Below are positions 1 through 9,882 of a DNA stretch of 64,000 nt, in pieces. Positions within the stretch are counted from its first letter, which is position 1; the number at the start of each line of letters is the position of its first letter. The translations under genes and the position numbers were made by a program. Under the pieces are notes generated by a model that worked only from the letters and a program-made list of their open reading frames with translations, was not told the origin of the DNA and did not search any database. This DNA comes from Bacteroidota bacterium (GTDB lineage: Bacteria > Bacteroidota > Bacteroidia > Bacteroidales > JAAUTT01), in the NCBI GenBank assembly GCA_030706405.1, contig JAUZOO010000009.1, forward strand, positions 172,044-236,043, written 5' to 3'.

Positions 1-795
1 TGGGGTGATGTCCATATAGTTAATCAGCAGTTCAATACCCAGAAGAGCACCGAACGTCCAGAGAAAAATGCGGACAAAGTGTTTTTTAATGATATGTCCC
101 CAAAGATGGTCTTCGAGAAAATGCTCATCAACTAATAAAAGGATATATAACGCCCCCAAGCTTAGTCCCATGAAAAGTAAATTTTCGATGCCCCAGTCGG
201 AGTGACTTTCGGCAGTTTTATGGGCTAATTCATGACCGCTATGCTCAAACTGTCCGGTTACGATGCCAAACAGAAAAAGTAACAGTCCAAGAATGAGGAT
301 GGAGCGTTGGAATGAAATATTCTTCAGGTTTTTAAGGATATTTCTCCACGAATGCTGTTGTTGTACCGTTTCGTGCGAGTGAATAACCATGTGCGTTTTG
401 CCGGGATAAGGTACTTTACATTTTTTAACAAAAAGGTTGATAATTATCCCCGACAAAATGGCAATAACGAATACTATGATGTTGAGCAGGATGGCGGTTT
501 TGGGAAACATGGAAATCATCACAAACGATTCGTCGCCGGTAGAAGCGATCATGGCTGCTGTTAAGGCTCCAAAGTTCAGGAGGTTATGGGTGAACATTGA
601 CACCGCGGCAAATCCCCCGATACATCCGGGAACGAGTCCGAGTAACGCCGCAACAATAAGTTGTTTAAATTTCGATTGTGCGAGTTTTTGCCCCCACTGT
701 CCGTTGGAAACGATGTTAAAATATTCGATTAACAACATCATTACTAGTACCAGACTGGTAATCATGATGGTTTGTCTCAGTATATCGATCAGCAT
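1..795 (-). CDS. ArsP_2/DUF2899-type putative heavy-metal (manganese/arsenic) exporter, partial
   Basis: I translated this frame by hand from an ATG at 795; it stays open for 265 codons to the window edge, so the C-terminus is missing. The protein is a polytopic membrane protein with a PGCIGGF motif near residue 57, a TGDESFVM segment near residue 86 and a His-rich loop (HSGHELAHK) between membrane segments. These are the hallmarks of the ten-helix ArsP_2 (DUF2899) family, usually named putative manganese or heavy-metal exporter. The substrate is unproven. No metal riboswitch is recognisable in its leader. It is divergent from the patatin gene. Confidence 0.75.
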   Translation of the reverse strand, partial: MLIDILRQTIMITSLVLVMMLLIEYFNIVSNGQWGQKLAQSKFKQLIVAALLGLVPGCIGGFAAVSMFTHNLLNFGALTAAMIASTGDESFVMISMFPKTAILLNIIVFVIAILSGIIINLFVKKCKVPYPGKTHMVIHSHETVQQQHSWRNILKNLKNISFQRSILILGLLLFLFGIVTGQFEHSGHELAHKTAESHSDWGIENLLFMGLSLGALYILLLVDEHFLEDHLWGHIIKKHFVRIFLWTFGALLGIELLINYMDITP

Positions 796-890
796 GCTGT
801 TTATTAAAGCTTGTGTTAAATTTAGGAGTAGTCCGGTTGTTTTAATTTATCGGAAGATCTGCTCCTAGTTTGTCAAATGGATTAAACAAA

Positions 891-898
891 CAAAGTTA
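891..898 (-). promoter_or_regulatory. Bacteroidota -7 box for the exporter gene
   Basis: Read on the minus strand this is TAACTTTG, a match to the Bacteroidota sigma-ABfr -7 consensus TAnnTTTG, about 95 bases upstream of the exporter ATG. No clear TTG -33 element is present. Confidence 0.35.
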
Positions 899-1013
899 GC
901 GAAATTTCATTCCGCCAGTCGGCTCGTTATTTAATTTACATTAAAATGCCTTAAGCTATCAATTTGTTCATTCTAAGTTGTTAATTTTAATAGGAATATT
1001 ATTTGACAATTCA

Positions 1014-3236
1014 ATGCGTGTTAAGGTTTTTATAATAAGCTGTTTGTTGTTTGCACTTGGGCTTACAGTTTCTTCGCAGGAGCTTCCGTCTAAGCGTCCC
1101 AAAGTGGGACTTGTGCTTAGTGGCGGCGGGGCAAAGGGGCTTGCTCATATCGGGGTAATTAAAGTTTTGGAAGAAGCCGGCGTCCCCATCGATTATATTG
1201 GAGGTACCAGTATGGGCGCGATTATTGGTGGGCTTTATGCCATGGGTTATTCGGTACCCCAGCTCGATTCCATTGTCCGAAGTATTGATTGGGAAGATTT
1301 GCTGACGGACAAGGTTCTTCGGCAGAACCTGGCGATGATCGAAAAGGACGAAGATGTCAAATACCTTTTTTCGTTTCCTATCCGCGATAAAAAAATAGCG
1401 TTGCCCTCGGGGATTGTTGCCGGGCAGAACATTTCAAGCTATCTGTCTAATCTTACGTCTCCGGTTTATAAAATTAAAGATTTTGCCAAGCTCCCGATTC
1501 CCTATCTGTGTTTGGCTACCGATATTGAGCGGGGGAAACCTGTAATTTTAAAAAAAGGTAACCTTGCCGAAGCTATGCGCGCTTCCATGGCCATACCTAC
1601 CGTTTTTACCCCCGAAATCATCGACAGCATGGCCTTGCTCGATGGCGGGTTAATCAATAATTTTCCGGTGGAAGAGGTGAAGAAAATGGGAGCCGACATT
1701 ATTATTGGTGTCGATGTTGGTTTTCGGTTTTATAAACAAAATGAACTTAACTCGATGGTGAAGATCATTGAACAGTCTATTTTTATGCACAGTCTCGATC
1801 ATAAAATCGATAATAACCAGAAATGTAAGATTTTGATTAAGCCAAATATGCTGGGATTCAATATGTCGAGTTTCGGGAAAAAAGATTCGCTTATACTTAG
1901 AGGGGAACGTGCCGCAAGGCAACAGTTTGTTGCTCTTAAACAGCTTGCTGATTACCTGCATTCTTTTAAAGATACGATTACAAAACCTTCTCCAATTAAG
2001 CCGGTTGACAGGATTGATGTGAAGGATGTGGATGTTGTCGGGCTTTCGGATATCCCCAAAGATTTTGTTTTAAGTAAACTGCCGTTCGATGTCCCGTCGA
2101 AGGTTGAACTCCCAGATATTAACAGTTTTATTGAACAGTTATACGGTACACGTTTTTTTGAGCGGATAACTTACGATTTAGAACCAATGGACGATGGCAT
2201 AAAATTATATTTTAGAGTTATCGAACGAAATACCAACTATTTCAGGGCAGGACTTCATTTCGACCGCGAATCGAAAACTACCCTGTTGCTGAATACCACT
2301 TTTCGCAATAAATTGCTTCGGGGCTCAAAAATTTCGGTTGATTTGGCTTTGGGCGAAAACCCGTCGTTAAGTGCCCTTTTCTATAAAAATACAGGTTGGA
2401 ACCCGCGAAATTATTTTGGGGCCCGTTCAAAACTGGCGCCGGACTACGGTCTTAGGATTCAGGCGCATAGTCTGGAAGTTTTTCAATACAGCGGCAACAA
2501 ACGGTTAGCCAGCTTTACCTTTTCCGATGTTACCTCAGACGTGTTTTTGCAGGCCAATGTCTCAAATAATGACATTTTTAATTTAGGCGTTCAGGGCGAT
2601 TTTTCGATGCTGTCAGGGAAAGTCAACTCTCAAAGTAACCTCGAGTCGAGTTATTATTACCTTAATTTTTATGGTTTGTATAAGAAGGATTCGTACGACC
2701 AGGCTTATTATCCGTCGCGTGGCGCTAGAATTACATCGGAAGTGAAGTTTTGTAAAGGCTTATCGGAGAATGTACAGGCCAACCAATGGTTTTGGCAGGT
2801 TACGTTTCGTTCCAACATTATACTGCCGGTGAGCAGCCGTTTTTGCCTGAATAATGGTTTTACTTTCGGAACGCTCTTTGGCGATAGCATTCCGTCACAC
2901 TACCAGTTTTTTATGGGAGGGATGACTAACTCCGGAATGAGGGGCGTAATTCCTTTTGTGGGGCTCGATTTTATGCAACTCACCAACCGTAATGCAGTAG
3001 CTGAGCGACTCGATTTTCAATGGGAGGCGTGGAAGGATAACTTTTTAATTCTGCGGGCTAATGCCGGAAAGGTATCAGCTTTTCGCAAATCGCTGCTCAA
3101 TACCGACGATATAGCCTTTGGATATGGTGCTGCCTGGGGCTTTCGTAGTCCTATCGGTCCCATGGAGCTTTCGTTGATGACTTCGAACAAAAATCCTAAG
3201 CTGTTATGGTTTATTAATATCGGGTATTCGTTTTAA
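1014..3236 (+). CDS. Patatin-like phospholipase with POTRA and Omp85-type outer-membrane barrel
   Basis: This 740-residue protein resembles type Vd autotransporters (PlpD-like), which join an exported lipid acyl hydrolase to its own barrel. The ATG at 1014 gives a clean signal peptide; an in-frame TTG at 978 would add 12 residues and is less likely. The patatin domain has the oxyanion motif SGGGAKG (36-42), the nucleophile motif GTSMG (Ser66) and DGG (Asp210), so the Ser-Asp dyad is intact. After about residue 335 comes a POTRA-like segment, then a 16-strand-type barrel ending in an aromatic residue (...GYSF). It stands alone on the plus strand. Substrate lipids are unknown. Confidence 0.88.
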   Translation: MRVKVFIISCLLFALGLTVSSQELPSKRPKVGLVLSGGGAKGLAHIGVIKVLEEAGVPIDYIGGTSMGAIIGGLYAMGYSVPQLDSIVRSIDWEDLLTDKVLRQNLAMIEKDEDVKYLFSFPIRDKKIALPSGIVAGQNISSYLSNLTSPVYKIKDFAKLPIPYLCLATDIERGKPVILKKGNLAEAMRASMAIPTVFTPEIIDSMALLDGGLINNFPVEEVKKMGADIIIGVDVGFRFYKQNELNSMVKIIEQSIFMHSLDHKIDNNQKCKILIKPNMLGFNMSSFGKKDSLILRGERAARQQFVALKQLADYLHSFKDTITKPSPIKPVDRIDVKDVDVVGLSDIPKDFVLSKLPFDVPSKVELPDINSFIEQLYGTRFFERITYDLEPMDDGIKLYFRVIERNTNYFRAGLHFDRESKTTLLLNTTFRNKLLRGSKISVDLALGENPSLSALFYKNTGWNPRNYFGARSKLAPDYGLRIQAHSLEVFQYSGNKRLASFTFSDVTSDVFLQANVSNNDIFNLGVQGDFSMLSGKVNSQSNLESSYYYLNFYGLYKKDSYDQAYYPSRGARITSEVKFCKGLSENVQANQWFWQVTFRSNIILPVSSRFCLNNGFTFGTLFGDSIPSHYQFFMGGMTNSGMRGVIPFVGLDFMQLTNRNAVAERLDFQWEAWKDNFLILRANAGKVSAFRKSLLNTDDIAFGYGAAWGFRSPIGPMELSLMTSNKNPKLLWFINIGYSF

Positions 3237-3295
3237 TTCCGGAGACTGAGCTTAAAACAAAATAGTATCTTTACACCTTCATAAATTTAATCTAA

Positions 3296-3733
3296 ATGCG
3301 GGATAATAAAGAAGATATACGCTGGATTCAAAGGTTTGTCAATTTCAGTAAAGCATTTGCACAATTAGAGCGATTTATTGCCAGGGAGGATTTAAATGAA
3401 ATGGAAGAGCAAGGTTTGATAAAGGCTTTTGAATATACATATGAGCTAAGCTGGAAAACCTTGCAGGATTTACTCAAAGAAAAAGGTTACAAAGATATTA
3501 CAGGCCCTCGTCCGGTTGTTGAACAAAGTTTTCAGGACGGATATATTGTTGATGGACGAGGTTGGATGAAAATGCATCAAAGCCGGAATTTAACCAGTCA
3601 TACTTACGACGAGGAAACTGCTGAAGAGATAATACGGGAAATTCGGGAAACCTATTTTGGTTTATTGAAAGATTTGCGTGATAGGCTCGAAAATGAACGT
3701 TCCACCAACCCCAATACTTTATTTAATGAATAG
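3296..3733 (+). CDS. HEPN-family nucleotidyltransferase substrate-binding protein (HI0074 type), putative toxin
   Basis: The 145-residue helical protein matches the HI0074/NTase_sub_bind branch of the HEPN superfamily. Residues RNLTSHTY near position 97 fit the RX4HXY signature of HepT ribonuclease toxins, in which the tyrosine is the residue modified by the MNT partner. It overlaps the downstream MNT gene by 8 bases (ATGAATAG), so the two are translationally coupled. By family knowledge this is either a type VII-like toxin with its antidote or a bound pair of unknown role; toxicity here is inference. Confidence 0.8.
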   Translation: MRDNKEDIRWIQRFVNFSKAFAQLERFIAREDLNEMEEQGLIKAFEYTYELSWKTLQDLLKEKGYKDITGPRPVVEQSFQDGYIVDGRGWMKMHQSRNLTSHTYDEETAEEIIREIRETYFGLLKDLRDRLENERSTNPNTLFNE

Positions 3734-4046
3734 TTCTGATTACGGGTTGGTTGCTTCCGATTTAATTGCCATATTGTCTGAATTGTCGAAAAATGATAAT
3801 ATTGACGAGGTGATATTGTTTGGGTCCAGGGCTAAAGGTTCTTATCATACCGGTTCGGACATTGATTTGGCTTTGAAGGGAAATAATATCGGGATTAATG
3901 ATATTTTGGATCTGTCGATAGAATTGGATAAGTTACTCTTACCTTATAAAATAGATTTGGTTATCTATAAAAGGATTAAGGAAAAAGCGTTAATTGAACA
4001 TATTGACCGGGTAGGGGTAAAATTATACCAACGAAGCAATGCTTAG
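3726..4046 (+). CDS. Minimal nucleotidyltransferase (MNT) domain protein, putative antitoxin partner
   Basis: This 106-residue protein is a stand-alone pol-beta-fold nucleotidyltransferase. The segment GSRAKGSYHTGSDID (around residues 36-50) fits exactly the GSX10DXD motif of MntA-type AMP-transferases, which disarm HEPN partners by adenylylating the RX4HXY tyrosine. I chose the ATG at 3726, which overlaps the HEPN stop codon, over an upstream in-frame TTG/ATG that would extend deep into the HEPN gene. Family assignment is firm; the antitoxin role is inferred from motif and coupling. Confidence 0.82.
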   Translation: MNSSDYGLVASDLIAILSELSKNDNIDEVILFGSRAKGSYHTGSDIDLALKGNNIGINDILDLSIELDKLLLPYKIDLVIYKRIKEKALIEHIDRVGVKLYQRSNA

Positions 4047-4080
4047 AAGTTATTTCCAAACATTACTTCGGTCGATATTA

Positions 4081-4770
4081 TCAGGCAATAGCCTTGGCAA
4101 TTAAAAATGCGGCAGCACTTGCTACAGCGCCGATCAGGGTTGTTTTTATTGCACCGAGTATTGGCGATTGGCCTATCAGTTTGCTTTTGATGTAGCCGAA
4201 TGTGAAAAGTGCTATTAACGTTACGATTACCGAGATATAAAGCCCCTGTATGGGCGTTGACGTAAAGAAATAAGCCGAGAGAGGCACCAATCCGCCAATT
4301 ACGTACGACAAGGCAATAACCAATGCACTTTTGCTGGCCTGACTGATTTCGGGTTCTTCCAGACCGAGTTCAAAACGCATCATAAAATCGACCCATTTAT
4401 CGGAATTTTTAGCAAGGTCGTTTACCACACCTTCCTGGTTTTCGGGCGAAATTCCATATTCCGAAAGGATTTCACGGATTTCGAGTTTCTCGCGTTCCGT
4501 CCAATTCTCTACTTCCCAGTATTCGCGTTTACGTTCGGCGTGATAATGGTGATAATCGGTTGTTCCTGCAAGGTAACCTCCCAATCCCATGGCTATGGAA
4601 CCTGCTACAATCTCGGCCATACCTGCTGTTATGATGATGGTGTTAGAGGCAATTGCCCCGGTAAGCCCTGCGGTAAGGGCAAACGGAACAGTAAGCCCGT
4701 CGGACATACCAATAACAATATCTCTTACCATTTGGGAACCTGTAAAATGCGCTTCGTTATGTTCGCTCAT
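4081..4770 (-). CDS. VIT1/CCC1-family iron/manganese transporter
   Basis: The 229-residue membrane protein has the family's split layout: two N-terminal helices with the conserved DGLTVPFALTAGL segment (about 24-36), a charged cytoplasmic insert rich in Glu/His (about 70-135) that corresponds to the metal-binding domain of plant VIT1, then three C-terminal helices. VIT1/CCC1 proteins move Fe2+ or Mn2+ out of the cytosol. It is transcribed alone, just downstream of hrpB on the same strand. Metal choice cannot be read from sequence. Confidence 0.88.
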   Translation of the reverse strand: MSEHNEAHFTGSQMVRDIVIGMSDGLTVPFALTAGLTGAIASNTIIITAGMAEIVAGSIAMGLGGYLAGTTDYHHYHAERKREYWEVENWTEREKLEIREILSEYGISPENQEGVVNDLAKNSDKWVDFMMRFELGLEEPEISQASKSALVIALSYVIGGLVPLSAYFFTSTPIQGLYISVIVTLIALFTFGYIKSKLIGQSPILGAIKTTLIGAVASAAAFLIAKAIA

Positions 4771-4844
4771 GAACGTATGTTTTAAAGTTTTAATCTTTTG
4801 GGTTAATATTGGAAAAAAGAATATTCATTATTTAATTAATCTTC

Positions 4845-7385
4845 CTACCGCCACTCGTGTTTGGGGTAACGGCCTTTGAGTTCTTTTTTAACGTCGTGGT
4901 ACGAGTTCTTCCAAAAGTAATCGAGGTCGCGGGTTATTTGTACCGGACGACGGCTTGGGGCGAGAATCTCGAAAACTACCGATACTTTTCCTTCGGCAAC
5001 GGTTACCGGTAGTGGTAAATCGTAAAGTGCCTGAACGGTTTCGGAGAGGATCACGTCGCCTTTGTCATCGTAACGAAGTTTAACCGGATATTTGCGTCGC
5101 GGAAGGTTGATGGTTGTTGGAGCAACTACGTCAACGGTGGCAAGTTGTTCGTAGCTAAACCAGGCTTTTAATGTAGGCCACAGGTTGCAACGCTGCACGT
5201 CTTTCACGCTTCGGCAGTGATAAACGGTTTGTTGGATGATGAATTCCTTTGCTTCGTCGTCGATAGCCGGGATGCCGTAATGCGGGGCATGTTTGGCTGC
5301 AAAGTTTACGCGGCGAACGAAATGCTCCACATCTTCGTCCCATTGCGGAAAATCGATATGCCCCCCGAGGATAGCCTCCATAAGCAGCCGCGATGCTATT
5401 TCGTCGTCATTTATATCGGATGTTTCGCGTCGTAAAACCAAACCGTTGAGGCTAAATTCGGTAATTCGCACCACTTTTTTCTGTTCTGCATCAAAAAGTT
5501 CGGTGATGGTTTTATCGGAACCGTGCATGTTGAGGTTGGCAAGCCAGCTTTCGTCTACTTCGGAAACTTTTTGCAGGAAAAGCTGCACGCCCGTTGGTGA
5601 TTTGGTTTCTTCCATTTCGGTGGCTACCATGATGCGGGCATTTTGGACGATGCTGTCGCGATGAAGCTTTCCGCTTTTACCGTACATCATCTGGCATGTG
5701 GGCGAATTAAATCGGTGACGGATAGCCAGATGGTCGATGAAGCCTGTGAAAATACACTCGCGGAGCAGTGCCGCTTCCTCGGGCGAAATGTTTTCGTTGG
5801 GTAGCTTTTTATCTTTTTTAGATGAAGGCTGTGCCCGGTGCAATAGTTGCAGGGCAAGCTGTCCGGTTTGGCGTGCTGTGTTGGCGTTAATGCCCAGTCG
5901 GCTGCAATCGGAATGCCGGAATTGACGTGTTCCAGCCCAAAGCCAGGCGTTTAATTCAAAAAGAAGGTCGGAGCTGGGATTGCCAAATTCGTGTTCTCGC
6001 TCTTGCAAGATAACCTGATCGGTAGTGTTGTAAAATATCCCTGATGACTGGGCAATGGCTGCCACCACGCAGGCTGCAGGGATGCAATCGAGCTTAACCG
6101 CGTGCATCAGCATACTTCCAAAGCGGGGATGAAGGTTGAGGCTGGCAATCTCTTTTCCCAACGGCGTGACTTCGTTGTTGTCGTCAATGGCATCGAGGTT
6201 TTGGAGCAGTTGACGTGCGTTTTCGATGGCGGAAGAAGCCGGGGCTTCAATCCAGGCAAAGCGGTCGAGCGGGCCATTTCCCGAAGCCAGCAGCCCAAGT
6301 ATCGTTTCCGATAAATCGAGCCGGTGTATTTCGGGCGTATCTTGTAAAACTTTATTCTGATGTTCAAATTCGCTCCAAAGTCGTACGCAGGTTCCCGGGG
6401 CTGTTCGACCGGCGCGACCGGCTCGCTGGCTTGCCGATGACTGACTTATCTTTTCGACAAAAAGGGTGTTGATGCCCCGTTTGGGATCGAAACGGGCTAC
6501 ACGCGCCAATCCGCTGTCGATAACTAATCGTATGCCGGGAATCGTTAATGACGTTTCGGCTACATTGGTGGTTACAATAATCTTGCGGCCTCCTTCGCGA
6601 ACGGCTTTGTCTTGTTCGTCTTTGGTGAGTGAACCGTATAGCGGATAAATTTCAAAATGTTGTAGTGACTGTCGTCGCTGTATCGATTCGAGTGCCTTTT
6701 TAATTTCGAAAGCACCGGGCATGAAAATCAATGCGCTGCCTTCGGTAAACAGCGGAAGTGCGGCTTCGAGCTGAAGCGCAGCAAAGTCCCAAACGGTTTC
6801 GTAAGGCTTCGGTTGCCGGTAAAGAATTTCTACCGGATAAGCCCGGCCTTCGGTTTCGAGAACAGGGCAGGGGTGAAGGTATTCTTTTAAACGCTCCGTC
6901 TCCAGCGTGGCCGACATCACCACCAGTTTAAGATCGGGGCGGTGTTGTTGCTGAAGTTTTAAGGCAAGGGCAAGACTGATGTCGGTTTCGAGGTGGCGTT
7001 CGTGAAATTCGTCGAAGATGATAGCTCCGGCTTCGTTTAAAAGATCGTTGCGCAATAAGCGGTTCAGTAAAATACCTTCGGTAACGAACAGCAGGCGGGT
7101 ATTTGCACTTTGGGCATTTTCGAGGCGTACCTGGTAACCTACCTCGTCGCCAAGCGGACGTAGCCGTTGCCCGGCCACAAACGATGCCAGCATGCGGGCC
7201 GCAATGCGCCGGGGTTGCAATACAATCACGGTCTTTTGGGCCGGTATCACATCGTCCAGCAGAAATTGCGGGATTAACGTCGATTTTCCCGAACCTGCCG
7301 GGGCACGAAGTATGCAACGATTGCTTTGGGACAATGTCTCAACAAATTCGTTGCGGATAAGCTGTATGGGTAAATTTGCCTCCAT
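4845..7385 (-). CDS. hrpB: ATP-dependent helicase HrpB
   Basis: At 846 residues this is a full-length HrpB, a DEAH/RHA-type superfamily 2 helicase. Walker A is GSGKST (31-36), motif II is DEFH (125-128) and motif III is SAT (158-160). The helicase C domain carries the QRAGRAGR motif VI, followed by the HA2/OB region and the HrpB-specific C-terminal domain. The enzyme's cellular role in bacteria is poorly defined, with RNA processing usually proposed. A TATCTTTG box lies 8-15 bases before the ATG. Confidence 0.93.
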   Translation of the reverse strand: MEANLPIQLIRNEFVETLSQSNRCILRAPAGSGKSTLIPQFLLDDVIPAQKTVIVLQPRRIAARMLASFVAGQRLRPLGDEVGYQVRLENAQSANTRLLFVTEGILLNRLLRNDLLNEAGAIIFDEFHERHLETDISLALALKLQQQHRPDLKLVVMSATLETERLKEYLHPCPVLETEGRAYPVEILYRQPKPYETVWDFAALQLEAALPLFTEGSALIFMPGAFEIKKALESIQRRQSLQHFEIYPLYGSLTKDEQDKAVREGGRKIIVTTNVAETSLTIPGIRLVIDSGLARVARFDPKRGINTLFVEKISQSSASQRAGRAGRTAPGTCVRLWSEFEHQNKVLQDTPEIHRLDLSETILGLLASGNGPLDRFAWIEAPASSAIENARQLLQNLDAIDDNNEVTPLGKEIASLNLHPRFGSMLMHAVKLDCIPAACVVAAIAQSSGIFYNTTDQVILQEREHEFGNPSSDLLFELNAWLWAGTRQFRHSDCSRLGINANTARQTGQLALQLLHRAQPSSKKDKKLPNENISPEEAALLRECIFTGFIDHLAIRHRFNSPTCQMMYGKSGKLHRDSIVQNARIMVATEMEETKSPTGVQLFLQKVSEVDESWLANLNMHGSDKTITELFDAEQKKVVRITEFSLNGLVLRRETSDINDDEIASRLLMEAILGGHIDFPQWDEDVEHFVRRVNFAAKHAPHYGIPAIDDEAKEFIIQQTVYHCRSVKDVQRCNLWPTLKAWFSYEQLATVDVVAPTTINLPRRKYPVKLRYDDKGDVILSETVQALYDLPLPVTVAEGKVSVVFEILAPSRRPVQITRDLDYFWKNSYHDVKKELKGRYPKHEWR

Positions 7386-7392
7386 ATAGCTG

Positions 7393-7400
7393 CAAAGATA
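7393..7400 (-). promoter_or_regulatory. -7 box for hrpB
   Basis: Minus-strand TATCTTTG, an exact TAnnTTTG match just upstream of the hrpB ATG, implies a very short leader. Confidence 0.45.
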
Positions 7401-7460
7401 GCAATCGGAAGGATTTCGGCGACTTTCTGTTTAACTATGAAAGTAATCCGGTTTGTAACA

Positions 7461-7799
7461 TCAAATCGAAATTACTTTATTTGCTTCGATTTGTAATGTT
7501 AGAATATCTTCCATTGTTCCAATATGTCCAACTTTTACATTGTTGATAAGCCCATAATAATTAAGACAGGTTTTGCAGGCAATTAATTGAACTCCTTTAC
7601 CTTCCATTATAGCTAATGAATCCAGCACCGGCGAGTCTTCACATATCAGTTTTACTCCTTCGCCATAAAATAAAAGTGCAGCAGGAAGTTTTTTTTCATC
7701 TTTTAGTAAACCCAAATAATTTTTTATAAGTGCTTTACTAAGATCTTCGGGCGCAGTTCCCATCCCGTTATTGCTAAGTAATATAACTGTTGTTTTCAT
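7461..7799 (-). CDS. DsrE-superfamily protein of selenium metabolism (YedF C-domain-like)
   Basis: The 112-residue protein is a single DsrE/DsrF-like alpha-beta domain resembling the C-terminal half of YedF, which lies next to selD in many bacteria. A conserved Cys pair region (ACKTCLNYYG, about 74-83) could carry a persulfide or perselenide. The N-terminal TusA-like half of full YedF is absent. It is the last gene of an mnmH-selD-dsrE operon, 17 bases after selD, so a role in delivering or sensing reduced selenium is likely but unproven. Confidence 0.78.
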   Translation of the reverse strand: MKTTVILLSNNGMGTAPEDLSKALIKNYLGLLKDEKKLPAALLFYGEGVKLICEDSPVLDSLAIMEGKGVQLIACKTCLNYYGLINNVKVGHIGTMEDILTLQIEANKVISI

Positions 7800-7816
7800 A
7801 GGTATATATGTTGTTT

Positions 7817-8857
7817 TTATATCACTTTAATTAAAATATCGGACCGAGGGACCAAATACCCCAAAGCCTGGGCTTCGATATTGTTTTCTTTCAAGATTGC
7901 CTCAACTTCGTTAACGGCACCATCTTCAACCGCAATTAACAAACCTCCGCTGGTTTGCGGGTCGCATAAAACAAGTTTGTTGTTTTCGTCCTTAAGTTGA
8001 ATGTTATGCCCATAACTATCCCAGTTACGGTGCGTACCACCAGGGATACAGTTTTGAGCAATGTATTCTTCCAAACCTGAAAACCGAGGTATATGATCAA
8101 ATTCGATGATAGCCGAAAGGTTACTTCCCTGGCACATTTCGGTGAGATGGCCTAATAATCCGAAACCAGTTACATCGGTCATGGCGGTAATACCTTTAAT
8201 TTTGGCAAATACCTGTCCAATCGTATTTAGTTTCGTCATCGATTCTGTTGCCACATGGGCGTGTTCCGCTTTAAGCTTACCTTGCTTTTGGGCTGTGGTA
8301 AAAATGCCAACTCCAATAGGTTTGGTAAGGTAAAGTTTGCATCCTTCGGAGGCAGTATTGTTTTGTTTTAACTGATCGATAGCCACCTGCCCGGTTACGG
8401 CCAAACCGAAAATAGGTTCGGGACTATCAATGCTATGACCTCCTGCCAAAATTATTCCTGCCTCTTTACAAGCCTGTCGACCACCATCAACAACTAATTG
8501 GGCAATTTCGGGGGTAATCTTATTAATTGGCCAACCTAAAATAGCAACTGCCAGCAATGGTTTTCCTCCCATAGCATAGATGTCGCTAATGGCATTGGTT
8601 GCGGCTATCTTTCCAAAGGTAAACGGATCATCAACGATAGGCATGAAGAAATCGGTGGTGCTGATAATGGCCATTCCGTTACCGATGTCGTACACCGCAG
8701 CGTCGTCAAGGCTTTCGTTTCCTACCAGTAACTTAGGATCGACAATCGGATCGACATTGCTGTGCAAAATGGTGCTCAATACCTTGGGCGAAATTTTACA
8801 TCCACAACCGGCGCCGTGACTATATTGGGTTAGTTTTATATCATTCATGTTGTTCAT
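7817..8857 (-). CDS. selD: Selenide, water dikinase (selenophosphate synthase)
   Basis: SelD makes selenophosphate from selenide and ATP. The 346-residue length is normal and the N-terminus is very close to the E. coli enzyme: the glycine-rich HGAGCGCK segment places the catalytic Cys at 18 (not selenocysteine) and Lys at 21. Conserved [12 protein letters not shown] and the AIRS-like C-terminal domain with DPQTSGGLL follow. The gene overlaps mnmH by 17 bases; an ATG at 8848 (residue 4) is an alternative start. No selA, selB or tRNA-Sec is present nearby. Confidence 0.96.
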   Translation of the reverse strand: MNNMNDIKLTQYSHGAGCGCKISPKVLSTILHSNVDPIVDPKLLVGNESLDDAAVYDIGNGMAIISTTDFFMPIVDDPFTFGKIAATNAISDIYAMGGKPLLAVAILGWPINKITPEIAQLVVDGGRQACKEAGIILAGGHSIDSPEPIFGLAVTGQVAIDQLKQNNTASEGCKLYLTKPIGVGIFTTAQKQGKLKAEHAHVATESMTKLNTIGQVFAKIKGITAMTDVTGFGLLGHLTEMCQGSNLSAIIEFDHIPRFSGLEEYIAQNCIPGGTHRNWDSYGHNIQLKDENNKLVLCDPQTSGGLLIAVEDGAVNEVEAILKENNIEAQALGYLVPRSDILIKVI

Positions 8858-9866
8858 AATAATTTAAAATTGCTTTTGTGTTTTCAACAGGATTGGTATC
8901 GTTTTGAGGTATGATAAAAACCTTTTCCGGATCGCGAAAATTCATTCCTTTCAAATAAGTTTTATCGTAATAGTTAAGGGCTATAATAGCCACTTCATAA
9001 AAATTCCGTTCGCTCAAATAATGAAAGGCTTCTTTTACTTTCTGACCATCGAGCCGTTTGGAAATTTTGCGGATTGATTCGGCTAATGATTCGATATCCG
9101 TATCCGCATATTCGGTTACCAGGAGTTTAGCCCTTTCTTCTTTGGGAATATCCAAAAAGTATAAACGACTATTCCGCATCTGATCATAAAGGTTCATGGG
9201 AATGTTTACCCCTCCAATGTTATGGCTTTCGTCTTCGAGCCAGATAGGCCGGGAATAGTCTAAATTTCGCCATACCTCGAAAAGGTTATTTTCGAATTGC
9301 TCCACGGTAGGCTGTGCTTGCTCTGCCATAGCTCCAAATGCCGATCCTTTGTGTTTGGCCAGATATTCGAGGTCCACGGCCTGTAATCCTAAGCCTTGAA
9401 GTTGCTTAATGACATGCGTTTTTCCACTGCCAGTATACCCGCCAACAATTCTGAGGTCGAAAGGAATGTCGAATGTACTGTGTAAATGAGTCCGGTAAGC
9501 TTTGTAACCTCCGGTGATAACCGATACATCGGTAAAACCATTGTCGTAAAGATGTTGGGCAAACGAATGACTACGCATTCCTCCACGCCAGCAATGGATT
9601 ACCACTTTTCCATCCGGGGCTACGGTTTCCGATTGAGTAATGAAATCCGTAAGTTTAGGATTGACGTACCGATAGCCAAGTTCTAAAGCTTTCTCTTTCG
9701 ACTGTTGTACATAAACCGTTCCGACATGAGCCCGTTCATCGTCCGAAAAAAGCGGGATATTTACTGCACCCGGAATATGTCCTTTCGCGAACTCTCCGGG
9801 AGAACGAACATCAATTAAAGGAATTCCCGTTTTTAAAAAATCTGCTATTTCGATTTCTTGAACCAT
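8841..9866 (-). CDS. mnmH: tRNA 2-selenouridine synthase
   Basis: MnmH (SelU/YbbB) replaces sulfur by selenium in mnm5s2U at the wobble position of tRNA, using selenophosphate. The 341-residue protein has an N-terminal rhodanese domain with the active-site loop CWRGGMRS (Cys92), followed by a P-loop domain with GGYTGSGKT (142-150) and the family [13 protein letters not shown] stretch. It heads the selenium operon and supplies the only visible sink for selD's product in this window. Confidence 0.95.
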   Translation of the reverse strand: MVQEIEIADFLKTGIPLIDVRSPGEFAKGHIPGAVNIPLFSDDERAHVGTVYVQQSKEKALELGYRYVNPKLTDFITQSETVAPDGKVVIHCWRGGMRSHSFAQHLYDNGFTDVSVITGGYKAYRTHLHSTFDIPFDLRIVGGYTGSGKTHVIKQLQGLGLQAVDLEYLAKHKGSAFGAMAEQAQPTVEQFENNLFEVWRNLDYSRPIWLEDESHNIGGVNIPMNLYDQMRNSRLYFLDIPKEERAKLLVTEYADTDIESLAESIRKISKRLDGQKVKEAFHYLSERNFYEVAIIALNYYDKTYLKGMNFRDPEKVFIIPQNDTNPVENTKAILNYYEQHE

Positions 9867-9874
9867 AAGGGTGA

Positions 9875-9882
9875 CAAAAATA
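9875..9882 (-). promoter_or_regulatory. -7 box for the selenium operon
   Basis: Minus-strand TATTTTTG fits TAnnTTTG and ends only 8 bases before the mnmH ATG, so the transcript would be nearly leaderless. Confidence 0.35.

Noticed and set aside
437..868. Plus-strand open frame of 143 codons at the left end
   Set aside because: It is antisense to the ArsP_2-type exporter, whose minus-strand translation is clearly a conserved membrane protein.
796..1013. yybP-ykoY-type manganese riboswitch before the exporter gene
   Set aside because: I could not find the expected conserved loop sequences in this gap.
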